Source: Ruminococcaceae bacterium Marseille-P2935 (GTDB lineage: Bacteria > Bacillota > Clostridia > Oscillospirales > Ruminococcaceae). Taken from it: a DNA stretch of 64,000 nucleotides. Each line of letters starts with the position of its first letter. Position 1 is the first letter of the stretch. The position numbers and the translations under genes are program-made. Positions 34,080-43,348 of this stretch are shown here, in pieces. The stretch spans positions 1,363,604-1,427,603 of the forward strand of contig LT629952.1 in NCBI GenBank assembly GCA_900104565.1, in the 5' to 3' direction. Under the pieces are notes generated by a model that was given only the letters and a program-made list of their open reading frames with translations, did no database searches and was not told where the DNA came from.

Positions 34080-34447
34080 TCCTCCTTCATACTCACTTTG
34101 CTCCTTACAGGGAATATGGAACATTGATCCCCTATCCAACCTGTTAAAAAGTAATTCATACCGTTTTTCACAGTCCCTGCCGCTGGCATTGATTTAAAAT
34201 AAGCATATGGGAAAGTAAACATCCGAAAACGTCTTGCAAATTTCGCTTTACTACTAATTTCCATAATGTTGAGCGAAAACAGTAAAGCATGACCGCATAA
34301 TTCTTGGCACTGTCCAACGCGATGCTGGCTGATCTCATTCATCCAGAGCCTACAAACTAATTTGCACATTATTTTTGACCCTGCCACCTGCCGATAAAAT
34401 AAATTAAGAAACTCCTCTGAACGATGAAACAATTTCGCTTAACACAC
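34080..34447. other. intergenic region after the DUF6179-like gene
   Basis: About 370 bases between converging units with no supported gene or repeat. Confidence 0.4.
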
Positions 34448-34477
34448 AAAATCCCACTGACAAAGCCAGTGGGATTT
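34448..34477 (-). terminator. terminator of the polysaccharide cluster
   Basis: AAAATCCCACTG pairs with CAGTGGGATTTT, with T-rich flanks on both sides. On the minus strand it lies 90 bp after the NeuB-type gene. Confidence 0.8.
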
Positions 34478-34566
34478 TAAAGTAAACATAAAATGTGGTT
34501 ACTTTACGATTTACCAGTCCATTCAACAGAGCTATTTCGCTGTTCATTCCATATTTTTTTAAAATG

Positions 34567-35652
34567 TTACACTTTATTACAATCACTTATCATTTCTTGT
34601 TGTAAAATCGTATCTTCACAAATAGTTTCAGCCGCAGTTTTACCAATCACAGACTCTATTTCTGACGGTGGGATTCCTGTTCCCGGCCGTTTGAAGGTCA
34701 ACATCTCCCGGGTGATAATGGTTCCTTTGGGAATATCCCCCGCTGCTACAATAGAACGGCGTGCATTGCGGCGGGCCGTTTGTTCAGTATCTAAACACTT
34801 TAGCTCATAGCTGCCGCGAATATCGTTTAAAAAGTCAATTCCCTTCAATATCTTTTTTGCGTCTGATGGATCCATAGCATGATAATGATCATTTCCCTTT
34901 AAGGTTTTGTTTAGCGTATAATGTTTTTCCACCACGTTTGCTCCCAGGCAATATGCTGTTTTTATCACGTCATAACACGCTTCCGGTTTGGTATGGTCGG
35001 AGTAGCCGACACAAACGTCCGGGTATCGCTGCTTTAACGATACAATTTTATTCAAATTCGCATCTGCATAAGGGGTCGGGTATTCCAACACACAATGCAG
35101 CAGCACCAGGGGCTGCTGATTATAGTTACGAATCGTCTCAACCGCCAGATCAATTTCATCTACATTAGACGCCCCGACCGATAGCAAAATCGGTTTATTC
35201 TTTTTGGCCTGATACGCAATAAACGGAAGATTGCTTAAATCGGAAGAGGATATTTTATAAACACCCATCATTTCATCTAAATAATCCGCCGATTCAAAAT
35301 CAAACGCGGTAGAGCAAAATTCGATTCCCAATTCCCTGCAATAAGACGCCAGCTCCCTATATTCCTGATAGCCAAACGAGTCAAATTTCTGGAACAGTTC
35401 AAACTGGGATCGAGTGGGCTCTTCTGTAATGTCCCAATAATAAGGGGATGCTTTTGCAGCCAGAGTTTCTGCTTTATAGGTCTGAAATTTTACCGCATGA
35501 ATTCCAGCTTCTTTGGCCTCCTGCACCATCAGCTTGGCCGCCTGCATAGGGGTGATTCCTCTTTCGGCAGCGATATCGTAATAATTAACCCCAATCTCAG
35601 CGATTAAAACAAACTTCCCCTCTTGAATCCTGCGAATCATTGCACTTTGCAT
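34567..35652 (-). CDS. NeuB/SpsE-type nonulosonic acid synthase
   Basis: Condenses phosphoenolpyruvate with a 6-carbon amino sugar to make a nine-carbon sialic-acid-like sugar. The 361 residues comprise a TIM-barrel NeuB domain (LIAEIGVNYYDIA, HAVKFQTYKAETL, KISSSDLSNLPFI, LLHCVLEYPTPYADANLN, VGYSDHTKPE, NVVEKHYTL) and a C-terminal SAF/antifreeze-like domain (about 295-361, ARRSIVAAGDIPKGTIITREM). The adjacent PseG-like hydrolase domain favours a pseudaminic or legionaminic acid over N-acetylneuraminate, which would need NeuC. The ATG follows TGGGGGAAT. Last gene of the cluster, 3 bp after the fusion gene. Confidence 0.88.
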   Translation of the reverse strand: MQSAMIRRIQEGKFVLIAEIGVNYYDIAAERGITPMQAAKLMVQEAKEAGIHAVKFQTYKAETLAAKASPYYWDITEEPTRSQFELFQKFDSFGYQEYRELASYCRELGIEFCSTAFDFESADYLDEMMGVYKISSSDLSNLPFIAYQAKKNKPILLSVGASNVDEIDLAVETIRNYNQQPLVLLHCVLEYPTPYADANLNKIVSLKQRYPDVCVGYSDHTKPEACYDVIKTAYCLGANVVEKHYTLNKTLKGNDHYHAMDPSDAKKILKGIDFLNDIRGSYELKCLDTEQTARRNARRSIVAAGDIPKGTIITREMLTFKRPGTGIPPSEIESVIGKTAAETICEDTILQQEMISDCNKV

Positions 35653-35655
35653 TGG

Positions 35656-37296
35656 TTATTCCCCCAAAATCAATTTGATTTCATTTTGTGCACCATTTTT
35701 TAAGCGACGCTGCTGCTTTTGCATCAAATCACGCATTTCCCTGCGCAGCTGAGGTGTTTTAACAAGAAAATCGAAAGTTCGTTCTATCGTTTCCTGCTGC
35801 AACTTGCTGCCTAACCCAAGGTTGAAAAAACCATTTTTCATTTGGGCAAACGAGTGTAGCTGCTCTCTCTCGTTTTGAGCCATCACAATGGCAGGAATGC
35901 CCATAACAGCCAGTTCATATACCGTCCTTCCCTGGGAAGTAAAAGCCAGGTCGGCATTCTGCATGTAAGAGCTTACGAATTTGGCATTTTGCACCACAGT
36001 AATTTTGCTTTTTTCACAGGAACGGATTCCTTTTGCGGCGCAATCGTACCCCAGGCCAGCAATAAATGTAAAGTGGATATTGGGGTAAACAGGGTGCATT
36101 TTTTTTGCCAGGTTATAAATCTTCTGCGTCAGGTTGGCGGGGTCAGTTCCACCAAATAAAACCACGACATTCTTTACTTCTGCCGAAAATTCTTTTGGCT
36201 CTGCAATCATAAATTCATCACGCAGGCAGATATAGTCCTTCCCGCTATAAACATTTTGATAAGACGAAACTTTTCCGTCCTCATACAATGCATTAATCGC
36301 TGCATCTGCATAGCGGACCCCTTCCCCCATATCTTCAATGGTCACTACCCGGGGACAAAGCTCTTTTAAGCTTTGCATATAGTCGGCAGTGGTATCCAAA
36401 CAGTCATTGACAATAATATCGGGACCATAGTTTTTGACAAAACGCATAAAATCCTGATCGTCCTGAATAACGGTAAAAGGCATGTGCGATTCGGTCAGCT
36501 TTTGAATCCCTTCTAAGCACCCTGATTTGGTTACAAACATAACTTCATGGCCAATCAAGTGGTATGCAATGGATAAACAATGGTAAATGTGCCCCATACC
36601 AAGTTGGGCGTGTCCATCGGCACGCAGTATAATTTTTTTGCGGTTCAGTGCTGATTCACAGATGATCCAGTCATGCACCGAATCTATATCGACTGCTTCT
36701 TGCTCCGGAATTTCATAGACAGAAATTTTCCGGCCCAACCGGCTGTTTTCTGTCACATACTCCCGCTTAGTAATAAGGAACGCTCCGGCTTCTAAATAAT
36801 TGGGAGGCAGTTGCTGGCGGTTTAGCCGCTTTTCGTAGAGGGGGTAATACCCCGCCGGTTTTTTTGACCACGCCAAGTGGGGTTTGTTTATGGCACTAAT
36901 ATAAGTATCGGCATCCTCACTCATAAAGGTCGACAGCGCTTCTTCCAATGTTTGGGCACGTAAAAGCGGCGAGGTTGGCTGTAAGGTGACAACCGTGTCA
37001 TACTGTTTTCCGGTACGCTGTTCCATTTGAACAACGGCGTCAAAAATAACCGGGTCAAGGGTAACTGCATCTTCCGCCAACCTCTTGGGCCTGTCTAACG
37101 GAATCGCACCATATTTTTCTGCAATCGACAAAATTTCTTCATCATCACTGCTGACAACCACATCTGTTATCAGCTTGCATTGCTGCGCATGATGAATGGC
37201 ATAATAAATAAGCGGCTTGCCATGCATCAACCGCACATTTTTGCGTGGAATTCCCTTTGAGCCACCCCGTGCAGGGATAATTGCCAATGTATTCAT
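35656..37296 (-). CDS. fused CMP-nonulosonate cytidylyltransferase / PseG-like nucleotide-sugar hydrolase
   Basis: 546 residues joining two enzymes. Residues 1-225 are a NeuA/PseF-type cytidylyltransferase: IIPARGGSKGIPRKN, VVSSDDEEIL, LQPTSPLLRA and VDIDSVHDWI. Residues 230-546 are a PseG/SpsG-like hydrolase (GT-B fold): ILRADGHAQLGMGHIYHCLSI, VNDCLDTTADYM, LFGGTDPANLT and SQGRTVYELAVMGIPAIV. The second domain would release UDP from the 2,4-diamino sugar precursor, and the first would activate the finished nonulosonate with CTP. These are the steps just before and after NeuB, the next gene. ATG 37296 follows GGGGAGG. In B. subtilis the same functions are the separate SpsF and SpsG. Confidence 0.88.
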   Translation of the reverse strand: MNTLAIIPARGGSKGIPRKNVRLMHGKPLIYYAIHHAQQCKLITDVVVSSDDEEILSIAEKYGAIPLDRPKRLAEDAVTLDPVIFDAVVQMEQRTGKQYDTVVTLQPTSPLLRAQTLEEALSTFMSEDADTYISAINKPHLAWSKKPAGYYPLYEKRLNRQQLPPNYLEAGAFLITKREYVTENSRLGRKISVYEIPEQEAVDIDSVHDWIICESALNRKKIILRADGHAQLGMGHIYHCLSIAYHLIGHEVMFVTKSGCLEGIQKLTESHMPFTVIQDDQDFMRFVKNYGPDIIVNDCLDTTADYMQSLKELCPRVVTIEDMGEGVRYADAAINALYEDGKVSSYQNVYSGKDYICLRDEFMIAEPKEFSAEVKNVVVLFGGTDPANLTQKIYNLAKKMHPVYPNIHFTFIAGLGYDCAAKGIRSCEKSKITVVQNAKFVSSYMQNADLAFTSQGRTVYELAVMGIPAIVMAQNEREQLHSFAQMKNGFFNLGLGSKLQQETIERTFDFLVKTPQLRREMRDLMQKQQRRLKNGAQNEIKLILGE

Positions 37297-37319
37297 GCTG
37301 CCTCCCCAAAACAATTGAT

Positions 37320-37991
37320 CTATTTGTTAAGTAGGTTTTTTTCTAATTCTTCTAGCTCTGCATCATTGATATTTTTTAAAAACCAGTCTATATTTTGGCG
37401 TATTGCCCGGTCATCCCAGTTCCACCATTGGCTTAGAGCAATTACTGCCTTTTTATCATCCGTAAACCGGTCTTTCATTTTTTTTGCGGGCACACCTGCC
37501 ACAATCGTATAAGGTTCCACATCATGGGTCACAACGGCATTTGCTCCAATTACCGCCCCATTTCCAACTGTAACGCCAGCAATAATTGTAACGCCGCAAC
37601 CGATCCAAACATCATGGCCGATTACAGTTTTTAATTGGGGGAACTCTGTATCATTTTCAACGATACCAAATTGCTTTCGATAAGAAAATGCATGAGAAGA
37701 TAAACGATTCAAATCATGTGCTGGAGCCCCAATAGTAACATCCCAGGAAATGGAGCAATACCTTCCTATTTCACAATCGCGAATTTTAGCGTATCGGCCG
37801 ATTGAAGTTCTTTTTCCAACACTGGAATTTGAAACCTGTGCATGATGCGCAATACCAACATAAGGTTCCAAACTCACGTTGCTTAGCTCAGCATAGGGCG
37901 CTATCGTACAATTGAGCCCTTTATATTTTCTTTGATAAATAAAATAACTGGGGTCAACTAGGTATCGCCGCAAAGATGATAACAACTTCAT
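37320..37991 (-). CDS. hexapeptide-repeat acetyltransferase (CatB/PglD-like)
   Basis: 223 residues with a left-handed beta-helix ladder (about 25-165: CTIAPYAELSNVSLEPYVGI, SVGKRTSIGRYAKIRDCEIG, TVIGHDVWIGCGVTIIAGVT, GNGAVIGANAVVTHDV) and the closing motif IVAGVPAKKMKDRF typical of xenobiotic/sugar acetyltransferases. WGCG-like HDVWIG is the acetyl-CoA loop. In this cluster it probably O- or N-acetylates a sugar of the polymer or its nucleotide-sugar precursor. Its start overlaps the stop of the flippase gene by 4 bp (ATGA), so it is translationally coupled. Confidence 0.85.
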   Translation of the reverse strand: MKLLSSLRRYLVDPSYFIYQRKYKGLNCTIAPYAELSNVSLEPYVGIAHHAQVSNSSVGKRTSIGRYAKIRDCEIGRYCSISWDVTIGAPAHDLNRLSSHAFSYRKQFGIVENDTEFPQLKTVIGHDVWIGCGVTIIAGVTVGNGAVIGANAVVTHDVEPYTIVAGVPAKKMKDRFTDDKKAVIALSQWWNWDDRAIRQNIDWFLKNINDAELEELEKNLLNK

Positions 37992-39547
37992 TTTTTCACT
38001 TTCTTCCCAATGCTCATCTTTATTTTATCAAACAACGTTTTACTAAAACAAAGATAATATTGAAATTCTTCTGTTCTAAAAAATACAAGGATTGTAATGG
38101 CAGCAAAAACGGTTATGCAAATTAAACTTTGAACTATAATCCAGAACAAAGAGTTAGATGGTACCCACGAACAAAACCAGCCAGCCGTATAGGCTGCAAT
38201 AAGAATAATAGCAAGATATAAAATAAACATCATATAAAAAGGCTTGGGCGATTTTTGAAAAACACTACGGTACACAAGCCATGGATCGAATGTATAAATA
38301 ATTAACAACCTTCCAACAACCGGTGCAATAAATACTCCAATTACTCCCAAATAAATTGCCAATATAATTGACAGTCCAACATTTATGCCTGCATAAATCA
38401 GCATACGATAACGGCCCTGCCAGTATAGCCCGCATGCATCGCGAAACGATGTAACCGCCGACAATAGCCCAGCTGTTAAAAAATTTAGTATTAAAACTGC
38501 AACAATGGGAAAGGAAAATACAAATTCAGCCTTTTTCGTCCAAAGCAGCATAAACGGGTTCAGCACATTCCAAAGTACTACCGAAATGACGCCATAAAAA
38601 ATATAATTTGCAAAAGAAATCTTTTTAAAAATATTATATTTAGTTTCACTGTTTTCAGTAGCGTTTAAATTACCGATGCTGGCGGTTAAAGAGCTAAAAA
38701 CAGTGGAAACAATCATTAATACGGCCTGAAAAACCATTTGATAGTTGGAACAAATGCCCACAACAGACAGCCCTATAAACGTCGACAAAATCAAGTTAGC
38801 CGTAGAATTTAATGCAACCCCGGCAATTTTATTCATAGAAAGGCCATATACATTTTTTCCTATCTGTTCCAGTTCATCTTTAGGCAACTTTTCCGCAGTC
38901 TTATTTTTTAAATAGGGGTACATTTGATCGGCCTTTTTTGCTACAACAATATTCCTTAATATAGTTACGGCAATTTGAATGGCAAGGGTGGCAATATAAT
39001 TACGAGTTAAAATCAAAAACAGTATCTGCCCGACAGAAGAAACTATGGTAAAAACAAACCCCACGGAGGCAATTATATATTTTTGCTGATTGGCTTCTAA
39101 AATAGCCGACTTATATGCAAAAAATAAATAGGAGGTTACGCTTTGCAATAAAAATAATAAATAAATAAATTCTAAATGCTCAATGCCAGATTGGCCTTTA
39201 ATCAAATATGGAAGGAAAGGAACCAATAATACGCCTATAACAGCAATAAAGATGCCAACATACCGATAAGCTCTTTTATATAATGCCATAAGGGAACATA
39301 TCTTTGGAATATCTTCCTGGGCAATGGGCTTATACAGGTGAAACACAATGGCTGTCCCTACCCCGAGTTCTGATAGACTAAGCAAGGTTAATACCGTAGA
39401 AAACAAACCGTTAACTCCCCAGTACTCAACACTGAGAGTGTGAATCAATACCGTTCGGGTTATAAAGTTGCAGCCATAGGTAAGAACTTGTCCCAGCACT
39501 CCATAAATAACATTACGAAGCGATTTTTGAGTTCTTCCATCACTCAT
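37988..39547 (-). CDS. polysaccharide flippase (Wzx-like, MATE/MOP superfamily)
   Basis: Moves lipid-linked oligosaccharide repeat units across the membrane. 519 residues with about 12-14 hydrophobic segments. The N terminus NVIYGVLGQVLTYGCNFITR, followed by VEYWGVNGLFSTVLTLLSL and LSELGVGTAIVFHLYKPIA, is typical of gram-positive Wzx proteins. ATG 39547 has AAGGATGG at good spacing; the ATG four codons earlier has none. With the Wzy-type gene in the same cluster, this points to the Wzx/Wzy route. Confidence 0.88.
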   Translation of the reverse strand: MSDGRTQKSLRNVIYGVLGQVLTYGCNFITRTVLIHTLSVEYWGVNGLFSTVLTLLSLSELGVGTAIVFHLYKPIAQEDIPKICSLMALYKRAYRYVGIFIAVIGVLLVPFLPYLIKGQSGIEHLEFIYLLFLLQSVTSYLFFAYKSAILEANQQKYIIASVGFVFTIVSSVGQILFLILTRNYIATLAIQIAVTILRNIVVAKKADQMYPYLKNKTAEKLPKDELEQIGKNVYGLSMNKIAGVALNSTANLILSTFIGLSVVGICSNYQMVFQAVLMIVSTVFSSLTASIGNLNATENSETKYNIFKKISFANYIFYGVISVVLWNVLNPFMLLWTKKAEFVFSFPIVAVLILNFLTAGLLSAVTSFRDACGLYWQGRYRMLIYAGINVGLSIILAIYLGVIGVFIAPVVGRLLIIYTFDPWLVYRSVFQKSPKPFYMMFILYLAIILIAAYTAGWFCSWVPSNSLFWIIVQSLICITVFAAITILVFFRTEEFQYYLCFSKTLFDKIKMSIGKKVKK

Positions 39548-39567
39548 TTTGTTAACCATCCTTATCG

Positions 39568-40692
39568 TTAAGATATAATGCCTTCCAAATATTTAACCAT
39601 TTGCTCATATGTGCTTTTCATCTTTTCGTAGGCGTTATGGTAATCGATAAAACCAGTAGATTGAAAACGCTCCAAAAGACGGTCAACCTCTTGAATTGTG
39701 TATAGGTTGATTAGGCGGCTGGGTAAAATTTTTTGCATCATTTTACATATACGGTCCGAATGCTCGTTTGCAAATGTGCTATAGGCAGGCAATGACGGTA
39801 AACCCAATGCCTCATTCATGCCAGTGCCTCGGCAGTCTTCCTCCAGCAGAACCGAAAAGTTTCTCCGGCTCATATTATAGATATGCGCATGTACACGATA
39901 ACCAATATGCAAATCACAATTATCGTAAATATGAAGCCCTTCAACCCCATAAGAGATGTCTTCGATCCAAACACCTATCTGTTTTAAATCTTCTATTAGT
40001 TGCTGAGTTTGAGCAGCAGTTTCCGAGGAGGTAAATGAGTCTGCAGCAGTTCCTCTATGAAAAACAAATTTAATTTCTGCGTCTTTAAATTTGTTTTTTA
40101 AATACTCAACCAATTCCAAAGCTTGAGAACGGTAAGAAAAAACAAACGCTGGGTCCGACACACAAATGCGTTTTACCTGGGATAAATCCTGGATTGGAAC
40201 TTGAGTATTTGCAAGGCAGTCAAAATTGTACCACGCAGGACACCCTGTCATTTTTGCCCCTGTCAAACCATTCTGCTTTAAAACCTGTACCGAAAACCAG
40301 TCCCGGCACCCCAAGACACCAGTATCGTTTTGAATTCTTTCCAGTAACCTTTTCATTACAGGCGTAAAGGTGTAACCATACCTAGTGGCTGCATCACTGC
40401 GTCTGGAATTCCAGCCCATTCCCAACGCTGCCAGTTTGGATTTTACCCGAGATAAATCTTTTACAAAAGGGACTTGGTCTGGATAAAACCAATTGGAATA
40501 TCCAGGTCCTCCTGCAAAAAATATATAATCACAGGAATTAATAAAATCTATATCATGGTCAAGGGGGACATTTCTCTCCTGCTTGATAATTTCTGCTTGG
40601 GGGAACACTTTCTGTAACAATTTTTCACTTCTGTCTACAATCAAAAAGTCCCCTGCATTTTTATATGCGCCAGAAAGGAGCATAATCTTCAT
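39568..40692 (-). CDS. polysaccharide pyruvyl transferase family protein
   Basis: Adds a ketal-linked pyruvate from phosphoenolpyruvate to a sugar, giving it a negative charge. 374 residues with the family's N-terminal GAYKNAGDFLIVDRSEKLL, FFAGGPGYSNW, LAALGMGWNSRRSD, GVLGCRDWFSVQVL and, near the C terminus, CDLHIGYRVHAHIYNMSRR (conserved GxRxH). The target sugar is unknown. The gene lies 20 bp upstream of the flippase start, with a ribosome binding site AAGATAGGG. Confidence 0.85.
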   Translation of the reverse strand: MKIMLLSGAYKNAGDFLIVDRSEKLLQKVFPQAEIIKQERNVPLDHDIDFINSCDYIFFAGGPGYSNWFYPDQVPFVKDLSRVKSKLAALGMGWNSRRSDAATRYGYTFTPVMKRLLERIQNDTGVLGCRDWFSVQVLKQNGLTGAKMTGCPAWYNFDCLANTQVPIQDLSQVKRICVSDPAFVFSYRSQALELVEYLKNKFKDAEIKFVFHRGTAADSFTSSETAAQTQQLIEDLKQIGVWIEDISYGVEGLHIYDNCDLHIGYRVHAHIYNMSRRNFSVLLEEDCRGTGMNEALGLPSLPAYSTFANEHSDRICKMMQKILPSRLINLYTIQEVDRLLERFQSTGFIDYHNAYEKMKSTYEQMVKYLEGIIS

Positions 40693-40733
40693 ATCTTACA
40701 CCCTATCTTCCTTTTACTAAGATTCAACCAATC

Positions 40734-41825
40734 TCATTTGATCTGCCGCAAAATTTGAATAAGCTCTTCAACGGTTTCCGGAATGAAAAAACGATTTGAT
40801 GCTTGATAAGAGTCACGAACTTTTTCAAAAAATTGCTCCATGGCTTTTCCGTTATCCGCACTAGCCGACAAGCATTCCGGAACCAGCCTATATAATAATA
40901 CCACAATAGGCTCCTGGTCAAAAACCATTTTGGGTGTAATACAGGCGGTTGAATTAATCGAGATAAAAACTTTTTCCTGCAAGTTCATATTAAGCAGCTG
41001 TACTTCCCAGGGGATTGGTGTTTTGGGCGCTATATTTAGCATACAGTCTGCATACTCTGCATCATCTGGGGTTCTTGTTGGGTGCAGTTTTACTGCAATG
41101 CTTTCTTGCGGAATTTCGCGTCCGATTATTTGCAGCAGTTTTCCGTTATCAATAGGAATCCCCAGCTGTTTTTTATATGCCTGGTCTAAATATACAAACC
41201 GTTTATTGGTATAAAAGTCACTTTCCTGCCGGTATTCAAAAATCTTATTATAAACGTCCTTATCCTTTTGAACAACCCGTGATATTTTTTTTACTTCAAA
41301 TTCCCGATTCACCAACATGGAGTCGGGCAAATAAGCATACAGGCAGTTGATGTTTGCAAAATAATCTCTTCCATGAAAAAGTTTTAAAAACAACTTTAGT
41401 TTTTGACTGGCTTGAATCAGCGGAACGCAGTAAATTCCAATTCCCTCATCATAATACATCAGCTGGATTTTAGGGTTATTTCGATAAAGCCTGGTGTAAA
41501 TAATTGTGTTGACAAAACCCATACAGGTGCAAAACATCACATCATATTTTTTTGATTTCAACACCTCATTTAAATCTTTATCTAAAAATAAAAACAAACG
41601 TGCTGCATCTTTTATTCCATGACTGCCGTCAAATGTGTACACCAAATAGACATGCCGAAATAAGCCCGAATTCTCTAAACTTTTTTTATATTTGCTTAAG
41701 TCACTGGCAAATGTAAGCAGATAAATGTCCGCATCATCGTAAGAAAATTCAGAAAGTTTTAAATTAATGCAATTAAAAATTTGATATGGGGTTGCGCAAA
41801 AAAAGCCAATCATTTTTTTCGTCAT
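40734..41825 (-). CDS. sialyltransferase-like glycosyltransferase (GT52/GT80-type motifs)
   Basis: 363 residues. I see three motifs that bacterial sialyltransferases share: YYDEGIGIY (D/E-D/E-G) near residue 145, AVKLHPTR (HP) near 245, and ISINSTA (Ser/Thr) near 290. The N terminus FFCATPYQIFNCINLKL matches the start of GT52-like enzymes. Given NeuB and NeuA in the same cluster, it most likely transfers the CMP-activated nonulosonic acid to the repeat unit. Overall similarity could not be tested, so family membership is inference from motifs and context. It is separated by 4 bp from the Wzy-type gene. Confidence 0.68.
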   Translation of the reverse strand: MTKKMIGFFCATPYQIFNCINLKLSEFSYDDADIYLLTFASDLSKYKKSLENSGLFRHVYLVYTFDGSHGIKDAARLFLFLDKDLNEVLKSKKYDVMFCTCMGFVNTIIYTRLYRNNPKIQLMYYDEGIGIYCVPLIQASQKLKLFLKLFHGRDYFANINCLYAYLPDSMLVNREFEVKKISRVVQKDKDVYNKIFEYRQESDFYTNKRFVYLDQAYKKQLGIPIDNGKLLQIIGREIPQESIAVKLHPTRTPDDAEYADCMLNIAPKTPIPWEVQLLNMNLQEKVFISINSTACITPKMVFDQEPIVVLLYRLVPECLSASADNGKAMEQFFEKVRDSYQASNRFFIPETVEELIQILRQIK

Positions 41826-41829
41826 AAAA

Positions 41830-43332
41830 TTATACCCAGTTTATTTTTTCCATAATACTTTTGCAAGATTGATTTTTATGGTCTGTACTCCCTGGTAAAA
41901 AGCTAAACATATAGCCTGCTGCTCCCCAGAAAATGACTGATTCACAGCTTACATATAGAAAAAGCGCATCTAAAAAGAAACAGCTGGCTAAAAAACCCAA
42001 CAACAACGCAAGGATTATTCCCGGTTTTAAGTCCCCATTTTTTGCCCTTGAAAATTGAACCTGCTTTAAATATTTGCAAAGAAATGCAGCCAGCCAAAAC
42101 ATAAACAGTACAAAACCAATGGCTCCTGATGAAACCAATATACGAATAAACGGATTATGGGTACTTGGTGATTTTGCTAAAATGCCATTTGGGTTTATTT
42201 CCGCAGCATATTGGGATAAATTTTTATCTCCAACGCCAAACCACGGGTGTTTTAACCAAACTGCTATTGCATCTTTCCATGCAGCCAGTCTGCCAGAGGA
42301 AATATCTTTATAAAAATCAGGGTCCTCCGCGTTGTTTTCCCCCTCAATAATATCTGAAACATCTTGCTCATAAGGCCTTGAAGGGTCAATGTGGTCAGGT
42401 CTGGTAAAAACCCCCTGCTCATTTAGTCTTCTATGCGCGTCATTGATCACGATATATTTTTCAATTTGTGCATTAATTATTGGGGGAATATACCCCGTAA
42501 TTTTAGGGATAACATAAAAAAAACCGCCATAAACTGTGACCGATAATAGAGCCGCCAGTACCGAAATAAAAAAATTTTTCCCTTTGTATTGAAAAAAGAA
42601 AAAACTACCTGCAGCTAAAAAAACACAAAACCCCACAAATCCCCCTCGGGAAAGGGTCCATATGGAAAAGAAGATTTGCACCACTATATTTATTACATAA
42701 AATTTGCTAACTTTCATGCCCTGTTCTTTTTGTGCAATCAATAAAAAGATCGAAAGCCCTATGGAAAGGAGCGCAAAAAGGGCCGCAAAATTGGCTTCAA
42801 TATAAACGCCCACTAGGCGGTTACCCCAAAGGCCTACTGGCTGGTTATCCTGCCGAAAGGTTTTGATATACTGCAAAAACTTGGTTAGGTACATCATGCA
42901 CGAAATTGCCGAGGCGGTAAAGGTTAACTCGATTATAGTTTTTGCCCAAACTATAAAGCGCTGATTATTTCTCTCCTGTTCCTTGTGTGGAAAGGCATCC
43001 AAACAAACATAAAAGAAACAGGCAAGCCACAGTACGGTTTTCATGTTGCCAATAAAGTTTGTCTGACTGACCAATGCTGTAATCGTGTAGGATAGTAAAA
43101 ACAGGCCTAAAACCACATGGTTTTTCCAAAAAAACTGCTTTTTATAAATACTTTTATAAAGAATGATTACCAAGCCCCAAAGGAGGAAAAACCTGGTGAA
43201 GTAATGAGAAATCAGAGAAAGAATTGGTATGACAGAAGTGAATGTAATCAGTGTAAAAGCAAAAAAGTAAATATATTCATCAAATATAAAATGGAACTGT
43301 GGTTGAATCGTTTTTAATTTGGTTATTTTCAT
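41830..43332 (-). CDS. O-antigen/capsule polymerase-like membrane protein (Wzy)
   Basis: Joins flipped repeat units into long chains outside the membrane. 500 residues, about 10-12 hydrophobic segments, with a large extracellular loop (about 280-360, containing INAQIEKYIVINDAHRRLNE) and the O-antigen ligase/polymerase-type motif SPSTHNPFIRILVSSGAIGF (residues 394-413) around the conserved His. The ATG follows GAAGGGAGC. Genes of this class diverge widely, so the assignment rests on topology and place. Confidence 0.8.
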   Translation of the reverse strand: MKITKLKTIQPQFHFIFDEYIYFFAFTLITFTSVIPILSLISHYFTRFFLLWGLVIILYKSIYKKQFFWKNHVVLGLFLLSYTITALVSQTNFIGNMKTVLWLACFFYVCLDAFPHKEQERNNQRFIVWAKTIIELTFTASAISCMMYLTKFLQYIKTFRQDNQPVGLWGNRLVGVYIEANFAALFALLSIGLSIFLLIAQKEQGMKVSKFYVINIVVQIFFSIWTLSRGGFVGFCVFLAAGSFFFFQYKGKNFFISVLAALLSVTVYGGFFYVIPKITGYIPPIINAQIEKYIVINDAHRRLNEQGVFTRPDHIDPSRPYEQDVSDIIEGENNAEDPDFYKDISSGRLAAWKDAIAVWLKHPWFGVGDKNLSQYAAEINPNGILAKSPSTHNPFIRILVSSGAIGFVLFMFWLAAFLCKYLKQVQFSRAKNGDLKPGIILALLLGFLASCFFLDALFLYVSCESVIFWGAAGYMFSFLPGSTDHKNQSCKSIMEKINWV

Positions 43333-43348
43333 TTTGCTCCCTTCAAAA

